Shown here: positions 31,547 through 41,550 of the stretch, piece after piece
Layout: the number at the start of each line of letters is the position of its first letter
How positions within the stretch are numbered: the stretch's first letter is position 1
Origin: Pseudogulbenkiania subflava DSM 22618
Lineage (GTDB): Bacteria; Pseudomonadota; Gammaproteobacteria; Burkholderiales; Chromobacteriaceae
DNA length: 64,000 nucleotides
Direction: 5' to 3'
Assembly: GCF_900177275.1 (NCBI RefSeq)
Contig: NZ_FXAG01000004.1
Span: 62,001-126,000, forward strand
Notes under the pieces: model-generated
The model's input: the letters and a program-made list of their open reading frames with translations, nothing else
Database searches by the model: none
Told to the model about the DNA's origin: nothing
Position numbers and translations under genes: made by a program

Positions 31547-32581
31547 TTAGATAGTCTCCTTGGGCGAGAGCGTGACACAACGTACCGGGTCACCTTCGCC
31601 CACTTGCAGGGCGTGCGCCTCTTCGGGCGTCAGCAGAATCTCGTTATCGACGATGGTGGTTTCCGCCAGGATCACGCGGAAGCCTTCAAATTGGGTATTC
31701 GACACCAGCAGGTTCTTGCGCTCGCCCTCGACCGGAGCGGTCACGATGCGGACGCTGGCCATGACGCTCTGCTTCACGGCGCGAATTTCGCTGGTATAGG
31801 CCTGCACCGTCGGGCCGGCGTCGAAGATGTCGACGTACCCCTCGTAACGGAAGCCCTCGGACTCCAGCATGGCGACCGCCGGTCGGGTGTTCTCGTGGGT
31901 CTTCCCGATCACGGCCCGGGCTTCGGGCGGCAGGAAATCGATGTACACCGGGTGCTTGGGCATCAGCTCGGCGACGAAAGCCTTCTGCCCGACACCGGTC
32001 AGATAGTCGGCTTCGGCGAACTCCATGGAGAAGAAGTGCCGGCCCAGCGCCTCCCAGAACGGTGACTTGCCATCGCTATCGGAGACCCCGCGCATTTCGG
32101 CCACCACCATCTTGCCGAACAGGTCGGCGAACTGCGCCAAAAACAGGAAGCGGCTTTTCGACAGCAGCCCACCGTTGCGGTTGACGCGGTAATCCGGGTG
32201 CAGGAACAGCGTGCACAGTTCCGAATAGCCGGTATGGTCGTTGGACAGGAACAGAGTGTCGTGGCGCGAATAGACGTTCAACTCTTCCGAGGCGTGCACG
32301 ATGGTGCCGACACGGTAGTTGTACCAAGGCTCGTGCAGGCCAACCGCCGCCTCCAGGGCGCAGATGCCGGCGACGGTGCCATTGCTGCTGTCTTCCAGCA
32401 CGAACACGTAGCCTTGTTCGGCCAACTCGGCCTCACCGCTGAACGAGCGCACCGAGCGCAGGATGCGCTTGGCCAGACGTTCCTCGTTGATCGGCAGCGA
32501 GGTCAGACCCACGCCGGCACTGGCCGCCAATTTCATCAGCCCAGGCAGGTCATCGCGGGTAATGGGACGGATCACCATCAT
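31547..32581 (-). CDS. aruG: arginine N-succinyltransferase, beta-type subunit
   Basis: AstA-family enzyme transferring succinyl from succinyl-CoA to arginine (AST step 1). The 344 residues contain VIRPITRDDLPGLMKLAAS, GVGLTSLP, SPFWEALGRHFFSMEF and AELMPKHPVYIDFLP. It is paralogous to the adjacent aruF; Pseudomonas-type bacteria use such a heteromer, while enterics have one AstA. The ATG at 32581 overlaps the aruF stop (ATGA). Gene order decides which copy is called F or G. Confidence 0.9.
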   Translation of the reverse strand: MMVIRPITRDDLPGLMKLAASAGVGLTSLPINEERLAKRILRSVRSFSGEAELAEQGYVFVLEDSSNGTVAGICALEAAVGLHEPWYNYRVGTIVHASEELNVYSRHDTLFLSNDHTGYSELCTLFLHPDYRVNRNGGLLSKSRFLFLAQFADLFGKMVVAEMRGVSDSDGKSPFWEALGRHFFSMEFAEADYLTGVGQKAFVAELMPKHPVYIDFLPPEARAVIGKTHENTRPAVAMLESEGFRYEGYVDIFDAGPTVQAYTSEIRAVKQSVMASVRIVTAPVEGERKNLLVSNTQFEGFRVILAETTIVDNEILLTPEEAHALQVGEGDPVRCVTLSPKETI

Positions 32582-33612
32582 GATTGTTTCTCCTTGGCCT
32601 CGTGCAGCGGCACCACGCGCACCGGTTGGCCGTTCGATAGCGACAGCGCCTGGGCGACATCCTGAGTCATCAGCGCCACCCCGTTGACCAATGCCACGTT
32701 GGCCGCCACCGCGGCAAAGCGGTCGGTACAGCCATTGCTGAGCAGCATGGTCGTGGCGGACGGCGGCAGGCTGGCCAACACTTCAACCGGGTAGGTGCTA
32801 CTGCATTCGACGGTCCACAGCCGGTCGACGTCGGCGGTCAGCACCGCGCCGCCGTCAAAGATGTCGAGATAGTTGTCGGCCTCGAAGCCCTCGCTGGTCA
32901 GCAGCATGAACGGCCGCTCGAAATCCGGGTGGACCTGGCCGATGGCGTTCTGCGCCTCGTCCGGCAGTAAGGGCACATAGATCGGGTAGGCCGGCATCAG
33001 TTCGGCGATGAAGGTCTTGCTGTGCGAGACGAAGGCCTGCTCCACCTGGATGAAATCCATATTGAAGAAGCGCCGGCCGATGGCGTTCCAGAACGGCGAC
33101 TGCCCCTGCTCGTCATGGATGCCCTGCATCTCGGCGAGAATGCGCTTGCCGAAGCGCTCGCGCTGCCCGGCGATGAACAGCAGGCGGGCACGCGACAGCA
33201 GCTCGCTGCCAAGGTCAAGGTAGGCCGGGTCGGCGTAGAAGCCGCACAACTGCACCATCCCGGTCAGGTCGTGGCAGATATTCAGCACATGGATGCGGTT
33301 GTTGACCTTGAGCGGGCGCGAGGCGTGCACAAAGGTCTCGCTGCGATAGCTGTAGAAAGGTTCATCGAAACCGGCGGAAGCGCTGATCGAGGCGGTCCCC
33401 ACCACCTCGCCGTGCTCTTCCAGCACGAACATATAGAATTCGCGGCCGGTATCCGGCACCGCCTCGTGCTCGAAAGCGCTGGCCGATTGCTGGATACGCT
33501 CGAACAGCTTGTCCCGGTCATTGGGCAAACTGGTCACGCCGATGCCGCTGGCCACTGCCATACGTTCGATTGCAGGCAGATCGGAGGTCCGGACTGGACG
33601 GACGACTAACAT
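32578..33612 (-). CDS. aruF: arginine N-succinyltransferase, alpha-type subunit
   Basis: First of two AstA paralogues, 344 residues. Shared family blocks are VVRPVRTSDLPAIERMAVAS, GIGVTSLP, SPFWNAIGRRFFNMDF and AELMPAYPIYVPLLP. The ATG at 33612 has GGGAGG about 9 bases upstream. It overlaps aruG by four bases. A 67-base inverted-repeat structure in its untranslated leader separates it from astC. Confidence 0.9.
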   Translation of the reverse strand: MLVVRPVRTSDLPAIERMAVASGIGVTSLPNDRDKLFERIQQSASAFEHEAVPDTGREFYMFVLEEHGEVVGTASISASAGFDEPFYSYRSETFVHASRPLKVNNRIHVLNICHDLTGMVQLCGFYADPAYLDLGSELLSRARLLFIAGQRERFGKRILAEMQGIHDEQGQSPFWNAIGRRFFNMDFIQVEQAFVSHSKTFIAELMPAYPIYVPLLPDEAQNAIGQVHPDFERPFMLLTSEGFEADNYLDIFDGGAVLTADVDRLWTVECSSTYPVEVLASLPPSATTMLLSNGCTDRFAAVAANVALVNGVALMTQDVAQALSLSNGQPVRVVPLHEAKEKQS

Positions 33613-33648
33613 GGGCAAGCCCTCCCAAGCATGTCAAATCATTGTCGC

Positions 33649-33715
33649 GACGTTTTTCAGGCGCAGCCGTCCCCTACGACCTGCCCAGCCGGGCAGGTCG
33701 CGGGTGAAAAACGTC
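33649..33715. repeat. nested hairpin element between astC and aruF
   Basis: An outer perfect 11-base inverted repeat, GACGTTTTTCA (33649-33659) with 33705-33715, encloses a perfect 10-base hairpin, CGACCTGCCC (33677-33686) with 33691-33700. There is no U tract in the leftward direction for the inner stem. It could stabilise or separate the astC and aruF messages, or be a REP-like insertion. Confidence 0.6.
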
Positions 33716-33739
33716 AATTGTTAAGAGAAGGGAGCGGGT

Positions 33740-35089
<1,350 letters not shown>

Positions 35090-35099
35090 TCAGCGCAAA

Positions 35100-35780
35100 T
35101 CAGGCCAGATTGCGCATTTCGGATAGCTTATTACGGTCTGGAACGCGGATTTCCCGACCTTCCACCACGATACCCGCCTGCTCGGAGAGTTTTTGCAGAA
35201 CCCGGGAGAACGTTTCCGGGGTCAGGTTGAGGCGTGAGGCCAGCGTCTGTTTGTTGACCGGCAGGTTGACCACGTTGTCGTCGCTGCCCTCCAGACTGTT
35301 GAGCAGGTAGCCCACCACGCGCTCCACCGCCGACTCCAGCGTGTAGGTCTCGACATCCTTGAGCAGCGTACGCAGCCGCATCGACAAGCCCGCGAGCATG
35401 CGCCGTGCCAGGCGGCTGTCGTCATCCAGGGCGGTGAACAGGGTTTCGGCCGGAATGAACAGCACCAGCGAATCTTCCACCGCCTGCGCCATCACCGGGT
35501 AGGGCTGCTCGAGAAACATCACGGCTTCGCCGAAGCTCTGCGAAGGATGAATGATTTCGATCACTTTCTCGGTTCCCTGCCGCGCGACGATGGCGATCTT
35601 GATACGACCGTACACCAGCACATACATGCCCTGGCACGGGTCGCCGCGCTGGAACAGCATCTGCCCCTTTTCGTAGCGCTGCTCGATGGCCCTTTCGGCC
35701 AACCTCGCCAGTTCGTCCTCGTGGCAAACGCTGAACAATGGAATGTGCTTGAGAAAGGCGTGCGTTGACGGCCCGGACAT
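35100..35780 (-). CDS. Crp/Fnr-family regulator, Dnr-like
   Basis: A 226-residue transcription factor: cyclic-nucleotide-type beta barrel (about residues 12-125, QRGDPCQGMYVLVYGRIKIAI), dimerisation helix, then a helix-turn-helix (NKQTLASRLNLTPETFSRVLQKLSE) whose recognition helix has the E..SR pattern of the FNR/DNR group. It lacks the N-terminal cysteine cluster of FNR, so it should not hold that iron-sulfur centre; Dnr/NnrR-type proteins sense nitric oxide through heme. It is divergent from nnrS, with a candidate binding site between them, which supports an NO-responsive role. ATG 35780 has GGGAG about 8 bases upstream. Confidence 0.82.
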   Translation of the reverse strand: MSGPSTHAFLKHIPLFSVCHEDELARLAERAIEQRYEKGQMLFQRGDPCQGMYVLVYGRIKIAIVARQGTEKVIEIIHPSQSFGEAVMFLEQPYPVMAQAVEDSLVLFIPAETLFTALDDDSRLARRMLAGLSMRLRTLLKDVETYTLESAVERVVGYLLNSLEGSDDNVVNLPVNKQTLASRLNLTPETFSRVLQKLSEQAGIVVEGREIRVPDRNKLSEMRNLA

Positions 35781-35798
35781 GATTTTCTCCCTCGATTC

Positions 35799-35812
35799 TT
35801 GACTCTGATCAT
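35799..35812. promoter_or_regulatory. candidate FNR/DNR box between dnr-like gene and nnrS
   Basis: TTGACTCTGATCAT differs from the TTGAT-N4-ATCAA consensus at two positions. It is centred in the 84-base divergent gap, well placed to control nnrS and possibly the regulator itself. Confidence 0.55.
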
Positions 35813-35864
35813 TCAGCTCGGGCGGCGTGCGCCCGATACTCCCTAATACCCCATCCGGAATTGT

Positions 35865-37124
35865 ATGAAGATGCGACCGCTATCCCCCACCCCCACTCCC
35901 GGCCTTGCTCCAAAACCATCGCCGGCCGTCACGCTGCCGGCCTTCTTGCAGGCTCCGCACCGCGTGGCCTTCCTGCCCGGCATGGTATTCGCCATTACGC
36001 TGCTGGCAGGCTGGTCGCTGGAAATGAGCCACCGTCTGACCGGCTTTGCCCTACCGTTAGCCATCCCCGCCACACTGGCGCACGGCTTCCTGATGCTGTA
36101 CGGCATTTTCCCGTTCTTCATGACCGGCTTCATCCTGACCGCCGGCCCACGCTGGCTCAACGTCGACGCGCCGTCGCGCGCGCGCTACCTGACTATTCCG
36201 GCACTGATGGCGGCCGGCCTGGTGTTATGGCTCGCCGCCCTGGCGCTGGGCCCGGGCTTGGCCGTGGCCGGCCTGTTGAGTTACGCGCTGGGCTTTGCCG
36301 GGCTGGTACTGGTCTTCGGCCAGACCATCCTGGCCAGTCCGCAACCCGACCGGCGCCACGCCATCGCGGTGGAACTGGCCTTCATCGTCGGCGTCGCCGG
36401 GCTGATGGCCGCCCTCTACTGGCTGCTCAGCGGCGACACCCTCGGCTGGGCGGTGATGCGTGACCTGGCGCTATGGGGCTTTTTGCTGCCGGTCTTCCTG
36501 ACCGTCAGCCATCGCATGGTACCGTTCTTTTCCTCGGGCGTGCTTGCCGGCTATACCGTATGGCGGCCGAACTGGCTGCTCTATGCCTTGCTGGCCGGCT
36601 CCTTCGGTCATGGCCTGCTGCACATCGCCGCCGTCACCACCCTGCCCGCCGACCTGCCGCTCGCCCTGCTGCTGGCCTACACCTCGTGGCGCTGGCAGTT
36701 GCGGGCCAGCCTGTCGGTGCGCTTGCTGGGCATGCTGCACCTGGCCTTTGCCTGGCTGGCGATCGGCTTTACCCTGTACGTCCTGCAAGAAGGGGCCGCC
36801 CTCTTCGGCCAACCCCTGCTGGGGCTCGCCCCGCTGCACGCCATCACCACCGGCTTCTTCCTGACCATGGTGATCGCCTTCGTGACACGGGTCAGCCTTG
36901 GCCACTCCGGACGGCCGCTGGAAGCCAGTCCTGGCGTATGGCGGCTTTACCTCGCCGCCCACTGGATGGCGCTGGCGCGGGTGCTCGCCGACCTCCTCCC
37001 CGCCGGGCTGACCAGCGTGCTGTATGTGGTCGCCGCCGGCGGCTGGCTGCTCACGCTGCTATGCTGGGGTAGGCTGTTCATTCCGGCCTACTTGAAGCGG
37101 CGCGAGGACGGCAAGCCCGGCTAA
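35865..37124 (+). CDS. nnrS: NnrS family heme/copper-containing membrane protein
   Basis: Inner-membrane protein of the nitric-oxide stress response, 419 residues with about twelve hydrophobic helices. NnrS features include LPAFLQAPHRVAFLPGM, AHGFLMLYGIFPFFMTGFIL, FLTVSHRMVPFFSSGVL and HAITTGFFLTMVIAFVTRVSLGHSGR, which supply the conserved histidines thought to bind heme. ATG 35865 is used (CCGGAA just upstream); ATG 35871 is an alternative. It is divergent from a Dnr-like regulator, the usual arrangement in denitrifiers and NO detoxifiers. No nitric oxide reductase gene is in this window. Confidence 0.92.
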   Translation: MKMRPLSPTPTPGLAPKPSPAVTLPAFLQAPHRVAFLPGMVFAITLLAGWSLEMSHRLTGFALPLAIPATLAHGFLMLYGIFPFFMTGFILTAGPRWLNVDAPSRARYLTIPALMAAGLVLWLAALALGPGLAVAGLLSYALGFAGLVLVFGQTILASPQPDRRHAIAVELAFIVGVAGLMAALYWLLSGDTLGWAVMRDLALWGFLLPVFLTVSHRMVPFFSSGVLAGYTVWRPNWLLYALLAGSFGHGLLHIAAVTTLPADLPLALLLAYTSWRWQLRASLSVRLLGMLHLAFAWLAIGFTLYVLQEGAALFGQPLLGLAPLHAITTGFFLTMVIAFVTRVSLGHSGRPLEASPGVWRLYLAAHWMALARVLADLLPAGLTSVLYVVAAGGWLLTLLCWGRLFIPAYLKRREDGKPG

Positions 37125-37174
37125 GTATCGATTTTCTCCGTAGCACACCTACCGACCCGACCAAGAGAACCATC

Positions 37175-37399
37175 ATGGCAGCCCAAGACCTGAGAAACAT
37201 GGCCCCGCCCGGGCCGATCGAAATCATCCTCAATGCGGCCGATGAGCTTCAAGCAGGAGACGAAGCCTCCTTCATCCTACCGCACTTTCCCGGCCCGCTG
37301 ATTCCGCTGCTGGACGAGTATGCCGCACTCGAGTACCGCTTCGAAACCGGTAGCGAAGGCGGTGTGATGCTGCTCCTGCGCCGCCCGGCGGAGGACTGA
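37175..37399 (+). CDS. small DUF2249-like protein
   Basis: A 74-residue acidic protein with the sequence pattern PPGPIEIILNAADELQAGDE, FILPHFPGPLIPLLDEY and FETGSEGGVMLLLRRP. This resembles a single DUF2249 (SirA-like alpha/beta) domain; such domains often accompany hemerythrin or nitrogen-oxide genes. The function is unknown. It follows nnrS by 50 bases and probably shares its promoter. ATG 37175 has AAGAGA upstream. The bidirectional terminator 37435-37462 follows. Confidence 0.7.
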   Translation: MAAQDLRNMAPPGPIEIILNAADELQAGDEASFILPHFPGPLIPLLDEYAALEYRFETGSEGGVMLLLRRPAED

Positions 37400-37434
37400 G
37401 CGCGATACGGCACCGCCCTCACACCCAAGGCAAC

Positions 37435-37462
37435 AAAAAAGCCCGCGCATGCGCGGGCTTTT
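37435..37462. terminator. bidirectional intrinsic terminator between DUF2249-like gene and pnp
   Basis: A perfect 18-base palindrome GCCCGCGCATGCGCGGGC (37441-37458) with AAAAAA to the left and TTTT to the right, between convergent genes. Confidence 0.9.
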
Positions 37463-37480
37463 CACTGACAGCGTTCAGAC

Positions 37481-39628
37481 TCAGCTGCCGGCCTTCAGGC
37501 CGAAGGAGTCGGCGGTTTCGCGCGCCGTCTTGGCTTCGTCTTCCAGCAGGGCCTTGATCGACAGACGGATACGGCCGCGGTCGTCCATCTCGATCGCCTT
37601 GACCTTCACCACCTGGCCTTCTTTCAGGTAGTCGGACACGTTCTTGATACGCTCGTTGGCGATCTGCGAAATGTGTACCAGACCATCCTTGCCCGGCAGG
37701 ATCGACACGATGGCGCCGACGTTGTTGTCGAGAATCTTCACCACGGTGCCTTCGTAGATCTTGCCCACTTCGACTTCGACGGTGATTTCCTCGATACGCT
37801 TCTTGGCGGCATCGGCACCCTCCTGGGTCACCGAGGCGATGGTGATGGTACCGTCTTCCTCGATGTTGATCTCGGTGCCGGTATCCTTGGTGATGGAGCG
37901 GATGGTCTCGCCGCCCTTGCCGATCACTTCGCGGATCTTGTCCGGGTTGATCTTCATCACGAACAGGCGCGGAGCGTGGGTGGACAGCTGCTGCGGACCT
38001 TCCACGGCTTCCTTCATCAGGCCGAGGATGTGCAGACGGCCTTCCTTGGCCTGGTCGAGCGCGACCTGCATGATTTCCTTGGTGATGCCCTGGATCTTGA
38101 TGTCCATCTGCAGTGCGGTTACGCCTTCGGCGGTACCGGCCACCTTGAAGTCCATGTCGCCCAGGTGATCTTCGTCACCCAGGATGTCGGTCAGCACGGC
38201 GAAGCGGTTGCCTTCCAGGATCAGGCCCATGGCGATACCCGCCACGTGCGCCTTCAGCGGTACGCCGGCGTTCAGCAGCGACAGGCAGCCGCCGCACACC
38301 GATGCCATCGACGAGGAGCCGTTGGACTCGGTGATTTCCGACACCACGCGCATCGAGTAGCCGAACTCGTCGGCGGACGGCAGCACCTGAGCCAGAGCGC
38401 GCTTGGCCAGACGGCCGTGGCCGATTTCGCGGCGCTTCGGCGGGCCCATGCGGCCGGCTTCGCCGGTCGAGTACGGCGGGAAGTTGTAGTGCAGCATGAA
38501 GCGGTCGGTGTACTCGCCGGCCAGCGCGTCGATGATCTGCTCGTCGCGCTGGGTGCCCAGCGTGGTCACCACCATGGCCTGGGTTTCACCACGGGTAAAC
38601 AGCGCCGAGCCGTGGGTACGCGGCAACACGCCGGTACGGATGGCGATCGGGCGCACGGTGCGGGTGTCGCGGCCGTCGATACGCGGCTCACCGGCCAGAA
38701 TCTGGCCGCGCACGATCTCGGCTTCCAGGCTCTTGAAGATGCCCTTGATCTCGTTGGCGGTCAGCGTGTCGGTTTCTTCGGTGATCAGCGCTGCCTTGAC
38801 GTCGGTCCAGGCTTCGGCCAACACCTGCGTACGCGCCTGCTTCTGGCGGATGCGGAAGCCGTTGGCGATTTTCTCGCCCGACACTTCACGCACCTTGGCG
38901 ATCAACTCGTCGTTCTGGGCCGGGGCGGACCAGTCCCACATTACCGGGTTGACTTCGTCGGCCAGCTCGTTGATGGCCTTGATCGCGGCCTGCATCTGGT
39001 CGTGGCCGAACACCACGGCGCCCAGCATCACGGCTTCCGGCAGTTCCTTGGCTTCGGATTCGACCATCAGCACGGCACGATGGGTACCGGCAACAACCAG
39101 GTCGAGCTGGGAGGTTTCCAGTTCGGTCTTGGTCGGGTTGAGGATGTAGTCGCCGTTGGCGTAGCCGACGCGGGCGGCGCCGATCGGGCCATTGAACGGC
39201 AGGCCGGAGATCGCCAGCGCAGCGGAAGCGCCGATCATCGCCGGGATGTCGGAATCGATTTCCGGGTTCAGCGACATCACCGTGGCGACGATCTGCACGT
39301 CGTGGTAGAAGCCTTCCGGAAACAGCGGGCGGATCGGACGGTCGATCAGGCGGCTGGTCAGGATTTCCTTCTCGGACTGCTTGCCTTCACGCTTGAAGAA
39401 GCCGCCCGGAATCTTGCCGGCGGCGTAGGTGCGCTCGAGGTAGTCGACGGTCAGCGGGAAGAAGTCCTGGCCCGGCTTGACGTTTTTCGAGCCGACCACG
39501 GATACCAATACCACGGTGTCTTCCATGGTGACGAGAACGGCACCGGAAGCCTGACGGGCTACTTCACCGGTCTCCAGGGTCACGGTGTGGCGACCGTACT
39601 GGAAAGTCTTGCTAATCTTGTTGAACAC
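37481..39628 (-). CDS. pnp: polyribonucleotide nucleotidyltransferase (PNPase)
   Basis: Phosphorolytic 3'-5' exoribonuclease and degradosome component. The 715 residues contain two RNase PH domains ([58 protein letters not shown]), a KH domain ([19 protein letters not shown], about 565-585) and a C-terminal S1 domain ([20 protein letters not shown], about 630-650). Length is normal. ATG 39628 begins [21 protein letters not shown]. It is downstream of rpsO, as in most proteobacteria, behind the rpsO terminator and a leader hairpin that may be the RNase III/PNPase autoregulation site. Confidence 0.97.
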   Translation of the reverse strand: MFNKISKTFQYGRHTVTLETGEVARQASGAVLVTMEDTVVLVSVVGSKNVKPGQDFFPLTVDYLERTYAAGKIPGGFFKREGKQSEKEILTSRLIDRPIRPLFPEGFYHDVQIVATVMSLNPEIDSDIPAMIGASAALAISGLPFNGPIGAARVGYANGDYILNPTKTELETSQLDLVVAGTHRAVLMVESEAKELPEAVMLGAVVFGHDQMQAAIKAINELADEVNPVMWDWSAPAQNDELIAKVREVSGEKIANGFRIRQKQARTQVLAEAWTDVKAALITEETDTLTANEIKGIFKSLEAEIVRGQILAGEPRIDGRDTRTVRPIAIRTGVLPRTHGSALFTRGETQAMVVTTLGTQRDEQIIDALAGEYTDRFMLHYNFPPYSTGEAGRMGPPKRREIGHGRLAKRALAQVLPSADEFGYSMRVVSEITESNGSSSMASVCGGCLSLLNAGVPLKAHVAGIAMGLILEGNRFAVLTDILGDEDHLGDMDFKVAGTAEGVTALQMDIKIQGITKEIMQVALDQAKEGRLHILGLMKEAVEGPQQLSTHAPRLFVMKINPDKIREVIGKGGETIRSITKDTGTEINIEEDGTITIASVTQEGADAAKKRIEEITVEVEVGKIYEGTVVKILDNNVGAIVSILPGKDGLVHISQIANERIKNVSDYLKEGQVVKVKAIEMDDRGRIRLSIKALLEDEAKTARETADSFGLKAGS

Positions 39629-39667
39629 AGGGCATCCCTTTTGCTATTGGTTTGAGGCAAGTGGACT

Positions 39668-39737
39668 CACAACGGGAACCCCTAGAAATACCGACTGGCT
39701 GCGGCAACCGGCATGTCTAGAGGCTCCTCCCGTCGTG
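39668..39737 (-). promoter_or_regulatory. pnp leader stem-loop, probable autoregulatory structure
   Basis: In leftward RNA, 39728-39737 pairs with 39668-39677 (10 pairs) and 39716-39723 with 39679-39686 (8 pairs), forming a long hairpin 40 bases before the pnp start. Each arm has one imperfection and both are G.U in the leftward RNA but A.C in the rightward one, which supports an RNA of this orientation. E. coli pnp is autoregulated through cleavage of such a leader hairpin. Confidence 0.7.
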
Positions 39738-39762
39738 TCATTCAGTTAGTGGGCCGGGAAAC

Positions 39763-39793
39763 GAAAAAGTCGCAGACGGGCTGCGACTTTTTC
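39763..39793 (-). terminator. rpsO terminator
   Basis: A perfect 13-base stem GAAAAAGTCGCAG (39763-39775) with 39781-39793 around a five-base loop, 14 bases beyond the rpsO stop. It ends in a U-rich arm in the leftward direction. Read-through or an internal promoter must serve pnp. Confidence 0.85.
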
Positions 39794-39806
39794 GAACCTG
39801 AACCGA

Positions 39807-40076
39807 TTACTTGCGCAGACCCAGGCGGGTGATCAGGGCACGGTAGCTGTCGGCATCGGTGCGCTTGAGGTAGTCAAGCAGACGGCGACGACGGCTCACC
39901 AGTTTCAGCAGGCCGCGACGGCTGTGATGATCCTTGGTGTTGGCCTTGAAGTGCGGGGTCAGATCGTTGATACGGGCGGTCAGCAGGGCAACTTGCACTT
40001 CCGACGAACCGGTATCGCCTTCCTTCTGCTGGAAGTTTTTAACGATTTCTGCTTTTTGGGCGGCGGTCATAGCCAT
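39807..40076 (-). CDS. rpsO: 30S ribosomal protein S15
   Basis: Binds 16S rRNA in the central domain early in 30S assembly. The 89 residues are exactly the family length, with [20 protein letters not shown] and [21 protein letters not shown]. The start is ATG 40076 ([15 protein letters not shown]), with GGAG about 9 bases upstream; a GTG 15 bases earlier is in frame but would overlap the ribosome site. A hairpin AGCCGAA/TTCGGCT (40130-40136 with 40156-40162) at the truB end may be part of its leader. Confidence 0.97.
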   Translation of the reverse strand: MAMTAAQKAEIVKNFQQKEGDTGSSEVQVALLTARINDLTPHFKANTKDHHSRRGLLKLVSRRRRLLDYLKRTDADSYRALITRLGLRK

Positions 40077-40149
40077 TTTGATGAACTCCACAATTCAGGT
40101 AAGGGCAATTAAGCCCGACAAGTGCAGCGAGCCGAAACCCATCCACACT

Positions 40150-41073
40150 TCACACTTCGGCTGCCGAGGCAGCCACGAGCCGGAGGGGAGAAAGAACACC
40201 AGGTTCCCTGACCTCCCCCAGCCCGACAAATTCCCGCGTTTCGGTAAGGTAAACCCGGAAGCGCAGCATTGTCTCACATTTTTCCGCGATGCGCACCGCC
40301 TGCCCCTGGCGAAAACGACCGGCCTGTTCCGGCGCCAGGACGATCTCGGGCAGATGCGCCACCAGCACGTCCATCGGCAGCAGCAGGGCGTCGCGCTCGG
40401 TCTCCGGCACGGCCTCCAGGGCCTCCAGGGTGATCGACTGTTCCAGCGTGAAACCACCGGTGGTGGTACGGCGCAAGCCGGTGAGGAACGCGCCACAATC
40501 GAGCGCCTCGCCAATGTCTTCGGCCAAGGTACGTACGTAGGTGCCTTTGCTGCACAGCACATCGACCACCGCCTCGCTGCCATCGAAGCTGACCAGTTCC
40601 AGCGCATGGATGACGACATCACGCGCCTGACGTTCGATGTCGACCCCGGCACGGGCGTATTCGTACAGCGGCTTGCCCTGGAACTTGAGTGCCGAGTACA
40701 TCGGCGGCACCTGGCTGATCGGCCCGACAAACTGCGCCAATACCCGTCGCAGCGCGGTTTCGTCGAAGGTCACCGGGCGCTCGCGCAGCACCTCGCCCTC
40801 GAGATCGCCGGTGGTGGTCACCTTGCCGAAGCGGATCGTCGCGCGATAGCCCTTGTCGGCATCGAGCAGATAGGACGAAAACTTGGTGGCCTCGCCCAGG
40901 CATACCGGCAACAGGCCGGTCGCCAGCGGGTCGAGCACACCGGTATGCCCCGCCTTGGCCGCCGTGAACAGCCAGCGGGCCTTGAGCAGGGCCGAATTGC
41001 TAGTCACGTTGTAAGGCTTGTCCAGCAACAGCACACCACTCACGGCGCGCTTCTTGCGCCGCATCTGCGTCAT
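40150..41073 (-). CDS. truB: tRNA pseudouridine(55) synthase
   Basis: Makes pseudouridine 55 in the T-loop of tRNAs. The 307 residues contain the N-terminal GVLLLDKPYNVTSN, the catalytic aspartate in KAGHTGVLDPLATGLLPVC, and the C-terminal PUA-like domain. The ATG at 41073 overlaps the rbfA stop (ATGA), so translation is coupled. It is part of the rimP-nusA-infB-rbfA-truB-rpsO-pnp series. Confidence 0.96.
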   Translation of the reverse strand: MTQMRRKKRAVSGVLLLDKPYNVTSNSALLKARWLFTAAKAGHTGVLDPLATGLLPVCLGEATKFSSYLLDADKGYRATIRFGKVTTTGDLEGEVLRERPVTFDETALRRVLAQFVGPISQVPPMYSALKFQGKPLYEYARAGVDIERQARDVVIHALELVSFDGSEAVVDVLCSKGTYVRTLAEDIGEALDCGAFLTGLRRTTTGGFTLEQSITLEALEAVPETERDALLLPMDVLVAHLPEIVLAPEQAGRFRQGQAVRIAEKCETMLRFRVYLTETREFVGLGEVREPGVLSPLRLVAASAAEV

Positions 41074-41468
41074 GCCTCGTCGCCCTCTTCCGGCTCGGTC
41101 TTGGGCTCGGCGTACTCTTCGGACACTTGGTTGATCAGGCGCGTCATGTGCATGCCGCGCTCGATCGACTCGTCGTAGACGAAATGCAGCTGCGGCGTGG
41201 TGAAGATCTGCAGAACTCGGCCCAATTCGCTGCGCAGGTAGCCGGCAGCGTGCTCCAGCGCCTCCTGCGTTACCTCGCGGGTCTTGTCGTCCATCACGGT
41301 GTAGTAGATCTTGGCGTGCGAGTAATCGCGCGTCACCTCTACCGAGGTAATGGTAATCCAGCCGGCGCGTGGGTCTTTCAGACCCTTGCGCAAGAGCTCA
41401 GCCAATTCGCGCTGGATCTGCTCGGAGATACGATCCGCACGGGAAAAACCTTTTTTGGCTCTGGCCAT
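41070..41468 (-). CDS. rbfA: ribosome-binding factor A
   Basis: 30S maturation and cold-shock factor. The 132 residues show the KH-like fold sequence SRADRISEQIQRELAELL, VEVTRDYSHAKIYYTV and LGRVLQIFTTPQLHFVYDES, with an acidic C-terminal tail. ATG 41468 follows infB by 82 bases, with a terminator-like hairpin between them. Confidence 0.95.
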   Translation of the reverse strand: MARAKKGFSRADRISEQIQRELAELLRKGLKDPRAGWITITSVEVTRDYSHAKIYYTVMDDKTREVTQEALEHAAGYLRSELGRVLQIFTTPQLHFVYDESIERGMHMTRLINQVSEEYAEPKTEPEEGDEA

Positions 41469-41490
41469 GGTGTTGATCCTGATTCACTGA

Positions 41491-41537
41491 AAACACAAAA
41501 GCGAGCGCCGTCCGGCCGCAGCCAGAGGGACGCTCGC
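41491..41537 (-). terminator. terminator-like hairpin between infB and rbfA
   Basis: GCGAGC (41501-41506) pairs with GCTCGC (41532-41537), supported by an inner GTCC/GGAC, and in the leftward direction is followed by UUUUGUGUUU. It may reduce transcription past infB; rbfA starts 22 bases further on. Confidence 0.5.
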
Positions 41538-41550
41538 CCGAACAACGCGC

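Noticed and set aside
35694-35705. A 12-base match to the uptake-like core inside the dnr-like gene
   Set aside because: Lacks the flanking bases of the 14-base word and encodes common codons (LAE); counted as chance. Similar near matches occur in coding at 20389, 36806 and 53413.
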